Shown here: piece by piece, positions 9,180 to 18,003 of the stretch
How positions within the stretch are numbered: the first letter of the stretch is position 1
Layout: each line of letters starts with the position of its first letter
DNA from: Devosia ginsengisoli
GTDB taxonomy: Bacteria; Pseudomonadota; Alphaproteobacteria; Rhizobiales; Devosiaceae
Direction of reading: 5' to 3'
Length of the DNA: 64,000 nt
Assembly: GCF_007859655.1 (NCBI RefSeq)
Contig: NZ_CP042304.1
Span: forward strand, 806,001-870,000
Translations under genes and position numbers: made by a program
Notes under the pieces: generated by a model
Database searches by the model: none
The model's input: only the letters and a program-made list of their open reading frames with translations
Told to the model about the DNA's origin: nothing

Positions 9180-10025
9180 ATGACTTACGCCCCGTCGCAT
9201 ATCTCGCCGAGCGCCAGTGACCTCACTGCCGCGATCGACAAAAACGCCCTCTGGTCCGTCGACCGCGCGGCCTCGCCGCTGATCGGCACCGCCATTCACA
9301 ATGGCCATGCCCTGCGCGACGAAGTGGCCGCCATCATGGGTCTCGATGCGGCCGGGCGCCTGCGCGAGGAAGACCCCTTCACCGCCTATGCCATCCGCGA
9401 CGTGCCCAATCGCATCATCTTCCATCGCTCGCGCTTCGAGATCGACCTCAACCGCGATACCGAAGGCGCCGTCTATCTGCGCCCCGACCAGGCCTGGGGC
9501 CTCGATATCTGGGCGCAGCGGCCTGAAGACGCACTGGTTCGGCGCTCGCTGGACGTTCACGCCGCCTACTATGCCATGCTGCACCAGATGCTGTCAGCCA
9601 TTGCAGCCGAGCACGGCCAATTCGTGCTGCTCGACATCCACAGCTACAACCACCGCCGCAACGGTCCCGACGCCGATCCGACCCCGGAGGCCGACGCGCC
9701 GCAGATCAATATCGGCACGATCTCCATGGATCGCGCCCGCTGGGCCCATGTCGTCGATCCCTTCATGGACAGCCTGCGCGGCTTCTCCTTCCGCGGCCAG
9801 CCGATGGATGTGCGCGAAAACATCGCATTCGAGGGCAGGGGCGAACAGACCCGTTTCGTCCATGCCAATTTCCCCGATAGCGGCTGTGCCATCGCCATCG
9901 AGTTCAAGAAATTCTTCATGGACGAGTGGACGGGCGAGCCCGATATCGAGGCGCTGGAAGCCATGCGCGCCATGATCACCGCGTCGCTGCCCGTGCTGCT
10001 CGACAGTCTCAAGGCGTCTGCATGA
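9180..10025 (+). CDS. N-formylglutamate amidohydrolase family protein
   Basis: Predicted zinc amidohydrolase of the FGase family, 281 residues. Visible family blocks are HNGH at 40-43, RSRFEIDLNR at 83-92 and DIHSYNHR at 152-159, which supply the likely metal-binding His and Asp. No other histidine-degradation gene is nearby. Instead its stop overlaps the start of a DUF1704 metallopeptidase gene (ATGA), followed by an ATP-grasp gene. It therefore probably acts on an amide made or trimmed by those partners rather than in histidine catabolism. That role is inference; the family call is firm. Confidence 0.88.
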   Translation: MTYAPSHISPSASDLTAAIDKNALWSVDRAASPLIGTAIHNGHALRDEVAAIMGLDAAGRLREEDPFTAYAIRDVPNRIIFHRSRFEIDLNRDTEGAVYLRPDQAWGLDIWAQRPEDALVRRSLDVHAAYYAMLHQMLSAIAAEHGQFVLLDIHSYNHRRNGPDADPTPEADAPQINIGTISMDRARWAHVVDPFMDSLRGFSFRGQPMDVRENIAFEGRGEQTRFVHANFPDSGCAIAIEFKKFFMDEWTGEPDIEALEAMRAMITASLPVLLDSLKASA

Positions 10026-11875
10026 GTGCCGCCAACGACAAGCTGCTGGCCGAGTTCGCCAAGGCGTTGGAGGCTGGCGAGCCCATCCGCCGCGATTTCG
10101 GTCGGGGCGAGCGGCTGCATATCGACCGGCCCCTGCCATTCCTCGTCGTGCATGTCGGACGCCGTCGCGAACCGGCCGCGCTGGATGTCGTCACTGCCAA
10201 TTCGTCCTACCTGCTGGTCCGCAATCTCGGCACGGCCACCGCGATCATCAAGCTGGTCGCCGAGGCGATGACGGCGCGGTTCGGCGCCTTTATCCTGCTC
10301 GATATCGGCGAGCTGGCGCGCGACCTGCTGGCCAGCGACGCCGACTATCTGCCGCCCTTCGAAATGAGCGTGTCGGCCTCGGGCAATGGCCCGATCAAGC
10401 AGGCATTGCTGGCCTTTTCGGCCGCCGTCGAACAGGCCGAGGCAAAATATCGGGCGCCCCAGATCGCCCGGCCGAAAATCGCCGACGATCCGGCGGCGAA
10501 GTTGGCCCGCCAATTGCCCGACCTGGCCTCGTTGACGGTGCGTTTTGCGCCCATCTACCGGGTGCCGGAACCGGACGCGGTCTATCCCGAGCTGCTCGAG
10601 CGGCTGGTCGCCAATATCGTCGATGCCGGCCTGCGCGCGGTGGCCGCCTTTGTCGATGCCACCGGGAGCCTGGCCCTCTCGTCCCATCGCGCGCTCGGGC
10701 GCCGGGCCTTTGTCGATGCGGTGACCCGCGCCGACCGCGCTATCGACGAAGTGGCCCAGTCCTTCGATTTCCTGCTGGCCGTCACGCCGATCAACGCCTT
10801 GGCAGCCCGCGCCGAATTCGCCGAGAATGGCAGTGAGCGGGCGCCCCGTTTTCTCTACCGGCCACTGACCATCGATATATCCAGGCAGAAAAAGGCGCTG
10901 TTTTCCGTCGCGCTGGACCATTTCGAAGACCCGGTGCTGACCACGCTCTATCGTGAGAAACAGCAGGAACTCGACCTGCAACTCTCCCTGCTGTCAGCCC
11001 GCGAGACCCCGCGCTACGTCGAATTTGGCCGCGCGCTCTATGGTCCGGTCGAGCCGAGCCTGCTCAAGGCCGCCCGGAAAATCCTCGACGAAACCAAACC
11101 CCGCCGCGGCAAGCGCAAGGGCGATGGCGATGATGCCGACGTCGCCTTCGTGGAACGCCGCGCCCGCGCGATGATCAAGTCCTATGCCGGTGACTATGAC
11201 GGCTTTTCGGCCAGCGTCGAACTGCGTGACGATCTGCCTTCGGGCCTGATGGTATCCGGCGGACGACTGCTGATATCGAGCAATACCACCATGGCCCGCC
11301 AACGGGTCGAAGCGCTGCTGAGCCACGAAGTCGGCGTGCATCTGTTGACCTATTTCAACGGCTCGGCCCAGGGCCTGCGCCTCTTCCGCTCGGGCCTGGC
11401 CGGCTATGAGGGTGTGCAGGAAGGCCTCGCCGTGCTGGCCGAATATCTGGTGGGCGGCATGACCATTGCGCGGCTGCGGCTCATCGCGGCGCGGGTCGTC
11501 GCCTGTGCCGACATGCTCGATGGCGCCACCTTCGTCGATTGCTATCGCCTTCTGGTGCGCGACCTCGGCTTTTCCGATGCAGCGGCCTTCAACCTGGCCT
11601 TGCGCGTCTATCGCGGCGGCGGCCTGCCCAAGGACGCGGTCTATCTGCGCGGCTTGCTCGAAGTGCTCGCCCATCTGCGGGCCGGCGGTTCGCTCGATCC
11701 CTTCTGGATGGGCAAGATCGCGGCCAGCCATTTCGGCGTCATGCAGGAATTGGGCACGCGCGGCCTGCTCAAGGCGCCGCGCCTGCTGCCCCAGTTTCTG
11801 TCCCATCCCGAGGCCGACAAGCGGCTCAAGGCGGCTTATGCCGGCATCACCCCACTAGAAATGTCGGCCAACTAG
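10022..11875 (+). CDS. DUF1704 metallopeptidase (QEGLA-motif protein)
   Basis: Family often named flavohemoglobin expression-modulating QEGLA motif protein, 617 residues. The active-site signature is visible: HEVGVH at 435-440 (HExxxH) and QEGLA at 466-470, whose Glu is a probable third zinc ligand. Eukaryotic DUF1704 proteins (MATCAP/TMCP) are tyrosine carboxypeptidases acting on tubulin. Here the start overlaps the FGase stop by four bases and the ATP-grasp gene follows after 12 bp. I chose ATG 10022; a longer in-frame reading begins inside the upstream gene. A carboxypeptidase role is inferred from family chemistry. Confidence 0.88.
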   Translation: MSAANDKLLAEFAKALEAGEPIRRDFGRGERLHIDRPLPFLVVHVGRRREPAALDVVTANSSYLLVRNLGTATAIIKLVAEAMTARFGAFILLDIGELARDLLASDADYLPPFEMSVSASGNGPIKQALLAFSAAVEQAEAKYRAPQIARPKIADDPAAKLARQLPDLASLTVRFAPIYRVPEPDAVYPELLERLVANIVDAGLRAVAAFVDATGSLALSSHRALGRRAFVDAVTRADRAIDEVAQSFDFLLAVTPINALAARAEFAENGSERAPRFLYRPLTIDISRQKKALFSVALDHFEDPVLTTLYREKQQELDLQLSLLSARETPRYVEFGRALYGPVEPSLLKAARKILDETKPRRGKRKGDGDDADVAFVERRARAMIKSYAGDYDGFSASVELRDDLPSGLMVSGGRLLISSNTTMARQRVEALLSHEVGVHLLTYFNGSAQGLRLFRSGLAGYEGVQEGLAVLAEYLVGGMTIARLRLIAARVVACADMLDGATFVDCYRLLVRDLGFSDAAAFNLALRVYRGGGLPKDAVYLRGLLEVLAHLRAGGSLDPFWMGKIAASHFGVMQELGTRGLLKAPRLLPQFLSHPEADKRLKAAYAGITPLEMSAN

Positions 11876-11887
11876 GAGCGTCACCCC

Positions 11888-12934
11888 ATGCGCATTGCGT
11901 TTTTTGTCAATTCCATCAAAGGCGAAACGGTCAATTACTCGACCACCCACCTGGCGCTGGCTGCGCTCAGCCGGGGCCACGATATCTGCTACCTAACCCC
12001 CGGCGATTTCGTGCTGCGGCCGGATGACAGCCTGCTGGTGCGGGCATTGACCCTGCCGGCGAGCAATTACAAGAAGGCCGAAACCCTGTTCAAGGACCTG
12101 CAGGGCAAGGAGACCAAGGTGGAAACGCTCGACGTTTCCGAGATCGACATCCTGCTCCTGCGCAACGACCCGTCCGAGGACTCGGCCGACCGGCCCTGGG
12201 CCGCCCAGGTCGGGGCGATCTTCGGTCGCCTGGCCGCAGCGCGCGGCGTCATCGTGCTCAACGACCCCGATGGCCTCGCCCGCGCGCAGAACAAGCTCTA
12301 TTTCCAGGATTTTCCTGCCTCTGTGCGCCCCGAGACCCTGATCGCCAAAAGCCTCGATGAAATCCGCAGCTTCATCGAGCAGCAGAAAAAGGGCGTCATC
12401 CTCAAGCCCCTGCAGGGCTCTGGCGGCAAGAACGTGTTCAAGATCGCCTCGCCCAAGGAATCCAACATCAAGCAGATTTTCGAGGCGGTGAGCGAGGAGG
12501 GTTACCTGATCGCCCAGAGCTTCATGCCCGAGGCATCGGAAGGCGACGTGCGCTTCTTTCTGATGAATGGCGTTCCCCTGCAGCGCGAGGGCAAGTTCGC
12601 CGCCTTCCGCCGCGCCCCCGCCAAGGGCGAAATTCGCTCCAATATCCATGCCGGCGGCAGCGCCGTACCCATCGAGGTCAACAAGACCATGCTTGATATC
12701 GCCGAAACCGTGCGGCCCAAGCTGGTGCAGGACGGCATGTTCCTTGTCGGGCTGGATATCGTCGGCGACAAACTGCTGGAGATCAACGTCTTCACGCCGG
12801 GCGGCCTCAACAATCTCAGCCAGATGTACGAGGTCGATTTCCCCATGAGCGTCATCGAAGCGCTTGAACAGAAGGTTGAAATCAAGAAGGGCTATCGCGG
12901 CGCGCTGAGCAACCGCGAACTGGCGACGCTGTAA
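11888..12934 (+). CDS. ATP-grasp ligase (glutathione synthetase-like)
   Basis: Predicted carboxylate-amine ligase, 348 residues, resembling the GshB/RimK ATP-grasp group. Visible motifs include LKPLQGSGGKNVF (ATP-binding loop), EGDVRFFLMNG, and metal-ligand region GLDIVGDKLLEINVF near residue 290. It closes the FGase/DUF1704 operon. Its pairing with a carboxypeptidase-like protein suggests ligation and removal of an amino acid on some peptide or small molecule rather than ordinary glutathione synthesis. Substrate is unknown, and glutathione synthetase proper remains possible. Confidence 0.85.
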   Translation: MRIAFFVNSIKGETVNYSTTHLALAALSRGHDICYLTPGDFVLRPDDSLLVRALTLPASNYKKAETLFKDLQGKETKVETLDVSEIDILLLRNDPSEDSADRPWAAQVGAIFGRLAAARGVIVLNDPDGLARAQNKLYFQDFPASVRPETLIAKSLDEIRSFIEQQKKGVILKPLQGSGGKNVFKIASPKESNIKQIFEAVSEEGYLIAQSFMPEASEGDVRFFLMNGVPLQREGKFAAFRRAPAKGEIRSNIHAGGSAVPIEVNKTMLDIAETVRPKLVQDGMFLVGLDIVGDKLLEINVFTPGGLNNLSQMYEVDFPMSVIEALEQKVEIKKGYRGALSNRELATL

Positions 12935-12970
12935 GTGTCGATTTCTTCCTGAGCGCCCGCCCTTCTTCCC

Positions 12971-13119
12971 CTTCTCCCCTTGAGGGAGAAGGTGCCCGAA
13001 GGGCGGATGAGGGGTCCTGCGCTATCCATCTGCACTGAAGCATGGGAAGGCGCAGCACCCCTCACCCGGTTCTTCCGCTGGACGCGGAAGAACCACCCTC
13101 TCCCTCAAGGGGAGAGGGG
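12971..13119 (-). repeat. Palindromic repeat, family B copy 1
   Basis: Reverse-oriented copy of the family found also at 15.3, 34.7, 48.5, 52.1 and 56.3 kb. It has an outer CCTTCTCCCC...GGATGAGGGG block and, at 13068-13094, an 11-bp-stem hairpin. Read on the minus strand, the loop is GTCCA. It occupies most of the gap between convergently transcribed genes. Confidence 0.8.
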
Positions 13120-13137
13120 CGAAGAAGCGAAAATGAC

Positions 13138-15030
13138 CTACTGCCGCGGCATAGTGGCTGGCGTAAGGCTGCGCTTCTGCGCCGCGATGCGGAAGGGTGC
13201 ATTGGCCGCGCCATAGCCACCATAGCCGCCCGCCCGCTGCACCACTTCGAAGAAAAAGCCTTCGCCCACATTGGTCGAATAAAGCTGGAAGAATTCCCCG
13301 CCCGCGTCACGGTCATAGAGGATGTTGGCCGCCCGCAGCCGCTCCAGCAGGTCCCCGCCAATGCCGAGCCGCGCCTGCAAGTCACTGTAATAATTCGGCG
13401 AAATCTCCAGCGTCTTCATGCCATTGGCCTGCAGCGCCGCCGCCGTGGCGAAAATGTCGTCGCTGGCAAAGGCCAGATGCTGGATGCTGGAGCCGAAGGT
13501 TTCGGCAATGAAATGCCCGGCCAGCGTGCGGTGGCTCTCGGCCCCGTTGAGTGTCAGCCGCAGCGACCCCGCCGCATTCTCGATCACCTGGCTGCGCACC
13601 AGCCCCGAGGGATCGACCACATCGACCATGGGGCTCTTCTCGGCCACGAAGATGGAGCGGTAGAACAGGATCCAGGTCAGCATCTCCTCGTAATTCATCG
13701 TCTGGGCCACATGATCTACCCGTCGCAATCCGGCATCCCGGCTTGGCTCGGGATCGCTTACCGGCTCGAACTCGATATCCCACACCCGACCCAGCGGGCT
13801 CTTCTCGTCGAGAAAATAAATCACCCCGCCACCAATGCCGCGAATCGCCGGAATGCTGAGCTGGTTCGGCCCGACGCGCTGGCTGAACAATTGCGCCCCC
13901 AGGGCACGCGCGCGATCCACCGTCGCCGCGGCATCATCCACCATCAGCCCCAGCGCATAGGCCGAGGTGCCATGCGTGAGATAGGCCGAATGCGCCAGTC
14001 CCTCGCGCTCGGTATTGATGACGATATTGATGTCACCCTGCGTGAAGCGCTCGACCGCCTTGCTCTTGTGCCGCCCGGTCAGCCGGAAGCCGAGCCGGCG
14101 CAGATGCCCCGCCAGCACCTGCGCTTCAGCCTCGTCGGCCGCGAATTCGACAAAAGCTACCCCCTGCACATCGACGCGCGGCGGCAGCACAGGCACATCG
14201 ATGGCAATGTCCGGCTCGCTGTTGCGCACCTGATCCATCAGATAGACCAGCGAGCGATGGCCATCGGCGGCAATGGTGCGCGGCGAGCCGGAGCGGAACT
14301 GGTCGTTGAAGATTTCCAGCGAAATTGGACCATTATAGCCGGTGGCCGCCACCGCCCGCATGAAGTCGGTGACATCGAGATCGCCTTCGCCCGGCATATT
14401 GCGGAAATGCCGGCTCCAATAGAGCAGGTCCATGTCGATTTCAGGCGCATCGGCCAGTTGCACGATGAAGATTTTGTCGCCGGGAATAGATCGGATCGAA
14501 TTGGGGTCGATTCCCCGCGCCAGCGTGTGAAAACTGTCGACAATGATGCCGATATTGGCGTGATCCGCCCGCCGCACGATCTCCCAGGCGTCTCGGTGGT
14601 CATTGACATGCCGGCCCCAGGCCAGCGCCTCATAGCCGACCCTGAGATTGCGCTTGGCTGCCCGCTCGCCCAGTTCGCGCAGGTCCGCAGCGGCACGATC
14701 GATCCCGCCCAGCGCCAGTGGCGACACGCTGGAACAGACCAGCATCAACTCGGTCCCCAGCTCCCCCATCAGGTCGAACTTGCGCTCCGCCCGCTCGAAG
14801 GCCTGGCTGCGCTGCGGCTCCGGCAGCCCCTCGAAATCGCGGAACGGCTGGAACAGCGTAATGGTCAGTCCGAGATCGGCCACCATCACCGCCACGTCGC
14901 GCGGCGAGCGGTCATAGGCCAGAAAGTCGTTCTCGAAAATCTCGACGCCATCGAACCCTGCCGCCGCAATGGCTTCCAGCTTCTCTCGCAGATCGCCGCT
15001 GATCGACACGGTGGCTATCGAGGTTTTCAA
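13138..15030 (-). CDS. quiC: 3-dehydroshikimate dehydratase, QuiC1 type (fused TIM barrel and HPPD-like domain)
   Basis: Converts 3-dehydroshikimate to protocatechuate in quinate/shikimate catabolism. The 630-residue protein has an N-terminal sugar-phosphate-isomerase-like barrel (about 1-270) with likely metal ligands in YEALAWG, VDSFH, FIVQLAD and ISLEIFND. The C-terminal half is a 4-hydroxyphenylpyruvate-dioxygenase-like VOC domain retaining its His-His-Glu triad (VDHVAQ, IQHLAF, FFEVVQ). I choose TTG 15030, seven bases after GGAGG; GTG 15051 lies upstream of that site. A TetR-type operator lies inside its promoter, and the island's other pathway enzymes support the call. Confidence 0.9.
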   Translation of the reverse strand: MKTSIATVSISGDLREKLEAIAAAGFDGVEIFENDFLAYDRSPRDVAVMVADLGLTITLFQPFRDFEGLPEPQRSQAFERAERKFDLMGELGTELMLVCSSVSPLALGGIDRAAADLRELGERAAKRNLRVGYEALAWGRHVNDHRDAWEIVRRADHANIGIIVDSFHTLARGIDPNSIRSIPGDKIFIVQLADAPEIDMDLLYWSRHFRNMPGEGDLDVTDFMRAVAATGYNGPISLEIFNDQFRSGSPRTIAADGHRSLVYLMDQVRNSEPDIAIDVPVLPPRVDVQGVAFVEFAADEAEAQVLAGHLRRLGFRLTGRHKSKAVERFTQGDINIVINTEREGLAHSAYLTHGTSAYALGLMVDDAAATVDRARALGAQLFSQRVGPNQLSIPAIRGIGGGVIYFLDEKSPLGRVWDIEFEPVSDPEPSRDAGLRRVDHVAQTMNYEEMLTWILFYRSIFVAEKSPMVDVVDPSGLVRSQVIENAAGSLRLTLNGAESHRTLAGHFIAETFGSSIQHLAFASDDIFATAAALQANGMKTLEISPNYYSDLQARLGIGGDLLERLRAANILYDRDAGGEFFQLYSTNVGEGFFFEVVQRAGGYGGYGAANAPFRIAAQKRSLTPATMPRQ

Positions 15031-15056
15031 GGCGCATCCTCCAGTTCGCACAAAGA

Positions 15057-15074
15057 GTACGAACTAGTTAGTAC
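15057..15074 (-). promoter_or_regulatory. Quinate-island operator O1 within the quiC promoter
   Basis: GTACGAACTAGTTAGTAC is an 18-bp near-perfect palindrome. On the minus strand it lies between a possible -35 (TTGCAA) and -10 (TACTCT) spaced 17 bp. Close copies lie at 16246-16263 and 19270-19287. Confidence 0.8.
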
Positions 15075-15080
15075 ATTTGC

Positions 15081-15212
15081 AAGGAGGGTGGCTGAGGGGT
15101 GGAGGGAGCGGGGCGGGGAAGGGGTGGAGCAGAGTGGGAAGCGGAGGGCAGAGCGGCGAGATAGGGTGGAGGTAGGGTGAGGGTGGAGGAGATAGGAATG
15201 AAGGGGCCCTGA
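15081..15212. other. Purine-rich, G-run-rich tract upstream of quiC
   Basis: About 130 bp of the plus strand are almost entirely G and A with many GGG and GGGG runs. No gene is visible in it. It begins at the upstream edge of the quiC promoter and could form G-quadruplexes on the plus strand. Confidence 0.6.
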
Positions 15213-15255
15213 TGCGGCTAACGTGCGATGCCGGCAATGGTGTGCAGATCCCGCA

Positions 15256-15496
15256 CCAAGAGTGGAGCCACCCCTCGCCCCTTGCGGGAGAGGGGGTAAT
15301 TTCCTCGTTCAGAGGAAATTACGGGTGAGGGGCTTCGAGCCGGCCGAAGGCAAAATCGCTCCAGTGGAGCGATTTTAGGCGAGAAGGCCATGAGCGCTAT
15401 GCGCGAATGGCTCCCTCCCATGCTTCAATGCCGACGTATAACGCGGCGCCCCCTCATCCGCCCTTCGGGCACCTTCTCCCGCAAGGGGAGAAGGGG
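15256..15496 (+). repeat. Palindromic repeat, family B copy 2
   Basis: Complete copy. Hairpin at 15296-15322 with 11-bp stem and GTTCA loop. A second hairpin with arms AAAATCGCTCC and GGAGCGATTTT follows near 15351-15375, and a closing CCCTCATCCGCCC...GGGGAGAAGGGG block ends it. Positions 15256-15411 match 48437-48592 with three differences in 156 bp. With the purine tract it fills the 496-bp gap between quiC and tetR; no gene is seen there. Confidence 0.85.
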
Positions 15497-15526
15497 GTCA
15501 CCGCGGGGTTTGTGGCGAGGCGCCGC

Positions 15527-16213
15527 TCACACCCCGCCCAGCTCGTCCGCCTTCACCACGAACCGGATCACCATGTCTACCGTCTGCCGCCGCAGCGATT
15601 CCTGATAGGCCGGGCTCCCCACATCCTTGCCGAAAATCTTCGAAAACGTCGCCCGGTTGGACACGTTGAAGAAACACAACGCGCTGATCTGCCAGTGGAT
15701 TTCCAGCGGGTCGAGTCCGGCGCGGAACACGCCATCGGCCAGCCCCTTGGCATAGATCGCCTCGATACTGCCGATGGCCGTGACATTGAGGTCGCGGATC
15801 ACCCCAGACCGCTCGAGAAATTCTCCATGGTGGATATTCTCGATCATCACCATGCGGATGAATTCCTCATGCTGGTGATGGTGGTCGAAGGTGAATTCCA
15901 CCAGGCGCTTCAGCGCATCCAGCGGCGGCAGGCCTTCGATATCGAGCTTGGCCTCGCCCTCGCGCACCTGGCGATAGGCGTTTTCGAGGGCGCTGACATA
16001 GAGCCCTTCCTTGCTGCCGAAATAATAGTAGATCATCCGCTTGGAAGAGCGGGTCTTGGCGGCGATTTCGTCGATCCGCGCGCCGGACAGCCCATTGAGC
16101 GCGAATTCCTGCGCCGCCACTTCGATAATGTTCTGTTTCGTGCCCTCGGGGTCCTGGACCCGCGAGGTGCCGTCCCGGGATTTGGTGCGGGATGTCGAAA
16201 CTGGAGTGCTCAT
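15527..16213 (-). CDS. TetR/AcrR family regulator, probable repressor of the quinate/shikimate island
   Basis: 228 residues. The N-terminal TetR DNA-binding domain spans about 25-75 (IDEIAAKTRSSKRMIYYYFG is the helix-turn-helix region), followed by a helical ligand domain with an HHHQHEE stretch. It lies between quiC and a divergent shikimate dehydrogenase gene. Three copies of one 18-bp palindrome lie in the quiC, aroE-like and dctP promoters, and one of them is in its own divergent promoter region. It is therefore the best candidate to bind these sites. The inducer is probably a pathway intermediate (inference). Confidence 0.88.
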   Translation of the reverse strand: MSTPVSTSRTKSRDGTSRVQDPEGTKQNIIEVAAQEFALNGLSGARIDEIAAKTRSSKRMIYYYFGSKEGLYVSALENAYRQVREGEAKLDIEGLPPLDALKRLVEFTFDHHHQHEEFIRMVMIENIHHGEFLERSGVIRDLNVTAIGSIEAIYAKGLADGVFRAGLDPLEIHWQISALCFFNVSNRATFSKIFGKDVGSPAYQESLRRQTVDMVIRFVVKADELGGV

Positions 16214-16245
16214 GCCGTCGTCGCCTTCCTCGGCGGCAATTGACT

Positions 16246-16263
16246 AAACTAACCAGTTCGTAC
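16246..16263 (+). promoter_or_regulatory. Quinate-island operator O2 in the tetR/shikimate dehydrogenase intergenic region
   Basis: AAACTAACCAGTTCGTAC matches 15 of 18 positions of the idealised palindrome GTACTAACTAGTTCGTAC. It lies between TTGACT (16240-16245) and TACATT (16261-16266), a plausible promoter for the rightward gene with a short 15-bp spacer. Confidence 0.75.
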
Positions 16264-16367
16264 ATTTTGCCGCAAATCGCCTTGCAGCATTTATCCTTGT
16301 GCCGCGAGGGAAAGACAAGGCCGCCGCCGCTTTTCTGCCGGCCGGCGGCTGTCAGGGAGACTTCGCC

Positions 16368-17282
16368 TTGTCCACCGCCAGCAGCCAGCCCGCGCAGTCC
16401 TTTCGCGTCTCGGTCCTGCACAATCGCCTGCCCAGGCCCGATGGCATCACCATCGGCCTGGTCGGCCGGGGCATTGCCGCCTCGCTCTCGCCGCTGATGC
16501 ACGAGCAGGAGGGCGCCAGGCAGGGTCTCGACTATCGCTATCACCTGATCGATTTCGACCGGCTCGAGCTCGACGATACCAGCCTGCCCGATATCCTGGC
16601 CGAAGCGCGAGACCTCGGCTTTGCCGGACTGAACGTCACCTATCCCTTCAAGCAGGCGATCCTGCCGCTGCTCGATGACCTGGCGCCCGATGCCGCCGCC
16701 ATCGGCGCGGTCAATACCGTTGTGCTGGGCGGCGCGCGGAGCGTGGGTCACAATACCGACTGCTGGGGTTTTGCCGAAAGTTTCCGCCGCGACCTGCCGC
16801 ATGTAGCGCGGGGCAGGGTGCTGCAACTCGGCTCCGGCGGAGCAGGCGCCGCCGTGTCGCAGGCCTTGCTGCAATGCGGTGCCGAGCGACTCGATATCTA
16901 CGATACCGACGCGCCACGCGCCGAGGCCCTGGCCGAGCGGCTGCGCCGCCTGCTCGGCGCCAGTGCGCAGGCAGTGACTGATGTAGCAAGTGCCGCAAAA
17001 GGGGCCGACGGCATCGTCAACGCCACGCCGGTCGGCATGACCAGGCATCCCGGCCTGCCCATAGACGCCGCTTTGCTCGAAAGCCGGCACTGGGTCGCCG
17101 ATGTGGTCTATTTTCCGCTGGAAACCGAACTAGTCCGCCACGCCCGCGCGCTCGGCTGCTCCGTGCTGTCAGGCGGCGGCATGGCCGTCTATCAGGCGGT
17201 ACGGGCCTTCGAGCTGTTCAGCGGCCGCCAACCTGACCCCGTCGCCATGACTGCGAGTTTCAGCGCCGCGGTCAAAGCGTAA
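16368..17282 (+). CDS. Shikimate (quinate) dehydrogenase, AroE/QuiB family
   Basis: NAD(P)-dependent dehydrogenase interconverting shikimate or quinate with the 3-dehydro forms. The 304-residue protein shows the substrate-binding block GLNVTYPFKQ with the catalytic Lys, GAVNTVV, GHNTDCWGF, and the nucleotide loop GSGGAGAAV. I choose TTG 16368 seven bases after GGGAGA; GTG 16299 is in frame but lacks a ribosome site. Its island context (quiC, aroQ, TRAP importer) points to catabolic use rather than aromatic amino acid synthesis. Quinate versus shikimate preference is not decided. Confidence 0.88.
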   Translation: MSTASSQPAQSFRVSVLHNRLPRPDGITIGLVGRGIAASLSPLMHEQEGARQGLDYRYHLIDFDRLELDDTSLPDILAEARDLGFAGLNVTYPFKQAILPLLDDLAPDAAAIGAVNTVVLGGARSVGHNTDCWGFAESFRRDLPHVARGRVLQLGSGGAGAAVSQALLQCGAERLDIYDTDAPRAEALAERLRRLLGASAQAVTDVASAAKGADGIVNATPVGMTRHPGLPIDAALLESRHWVADVVYFPLETELVRHARALGCSVLSGGGMAVYQAVRAFELFSGRQPDPVAMTASFSAAVKA

Positions 17283-17409
17283 CCGCGCGCTTTCGGGTTC
17301 GCTCCCGGCCAGTGGCCACTTCGCCCCAGTCCAAGCGCTATTTTGCTACGGCGGCTAAGCTCAAGCCGGGGCACGATTGACATGGCAACGGCCATGGACT
17401 GGAGGCGTG

Positions 17410-18003
17410 ATGAATCCCGCCATATGGCTGCCGCGGCAGGCCTGTCTCGCTCTGCCGCTCGCCTTGATCGTCTGCGGGCAGCCGCTGGCACAAGAGGCCC
17501 TTCCGAGCGGGGCGCAGGGGGCAACACTGGCCGGGGCATGCTTTACGGCCGGCAGTCCGGGCGGCGCCCGCTTGCACCCGCCATCCGACATCGTTGCCCT
17601 GATGCTCCGCCCCCGCGATCCACAACGCGACGGCGACGGCAGCTTCCCGGCCGATGGATCGGTGACGCGGGAACCCGCCGGTCCGGACGATGTCCCGGTG
17701 ACCCTGACCGCGGCTTACGCCGATGATGCGGTCGACGGCCCGATCTGGGGCCAGCGCTTCACCTGCTCGCCATATGACGGGCGTTTTATCTGCGGGGTCG
17801 CCGACTGGTGCGCCGATGTCGGCTTCGACCTGACCATTGATGGCTCGGATGGGATCACCCTGGAAATACTGGATGACGCCGGTTCGATCGGCGTTCTGGG
17901 GGATTCCTGCAACGAGGCCGGGCGCGCGCTGGGCGACGAGACGACCCCGACCATGAGCTTCCACCTGGACCGGCGCCCGATCGCGATCTGCCATGACCAG
18001 TGA
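17410..18003 (+). CDS. Cysteine-containing exported protein of unknown function
   Basis: 197 residues with a signal peptide (hydrophobic stretch LALPLALIVCG, cleavage probably near residue 25-30). The mature part has at least seven Cys, including FTCSPYDGRFICGVADWC, suggesting disulfides and a periplasmic location. I recognise no family. ATG 17410 is preferred because GGAGGCGTG precedes it. It overlaps the next gene, an LprI-like exported protein, by 11 bp, so the two are likely made together. Confidence 0.7.
   Translation: MNPAIWLPRQACLALPLALIVCGQPLAQEALPSGAQGATLAGACFTAGSPGGARLHPPSDIVALMLRPRDPQRDGDGSFPADGSVTREPAGPDDVPVTLTAAYADDAVDGPIWGQRFTCSPYDGRFICGVADWCADVGFDLTIDGSDGITLEILDDAGSIGVLGDSCNEAGRALGDETTPTMSFHLDRRPIAICHDQ

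Noticed and set aside
9926..10021. Longer N-terminus for the DUF1704 protein
   Set aside because: It would overlap the FGase gene by almost 100 bp and adds no family sequence; ATG 10022 gives normal four-base coupling.
13042..15180. 712-codon open frame on the plus strand antisense to quiC
   Set aside because: The minus-strand product has full domain motifs with catalytic residues; the plus-strand product shows no family features and arises from high GC.
15390..15605. Short frame beginning MSAMREW, repeated at 48571
   Set aside because: It lies inside the two near-identical family B repeat copies and diverges right after them, so it is repeat sequence, not a gene.
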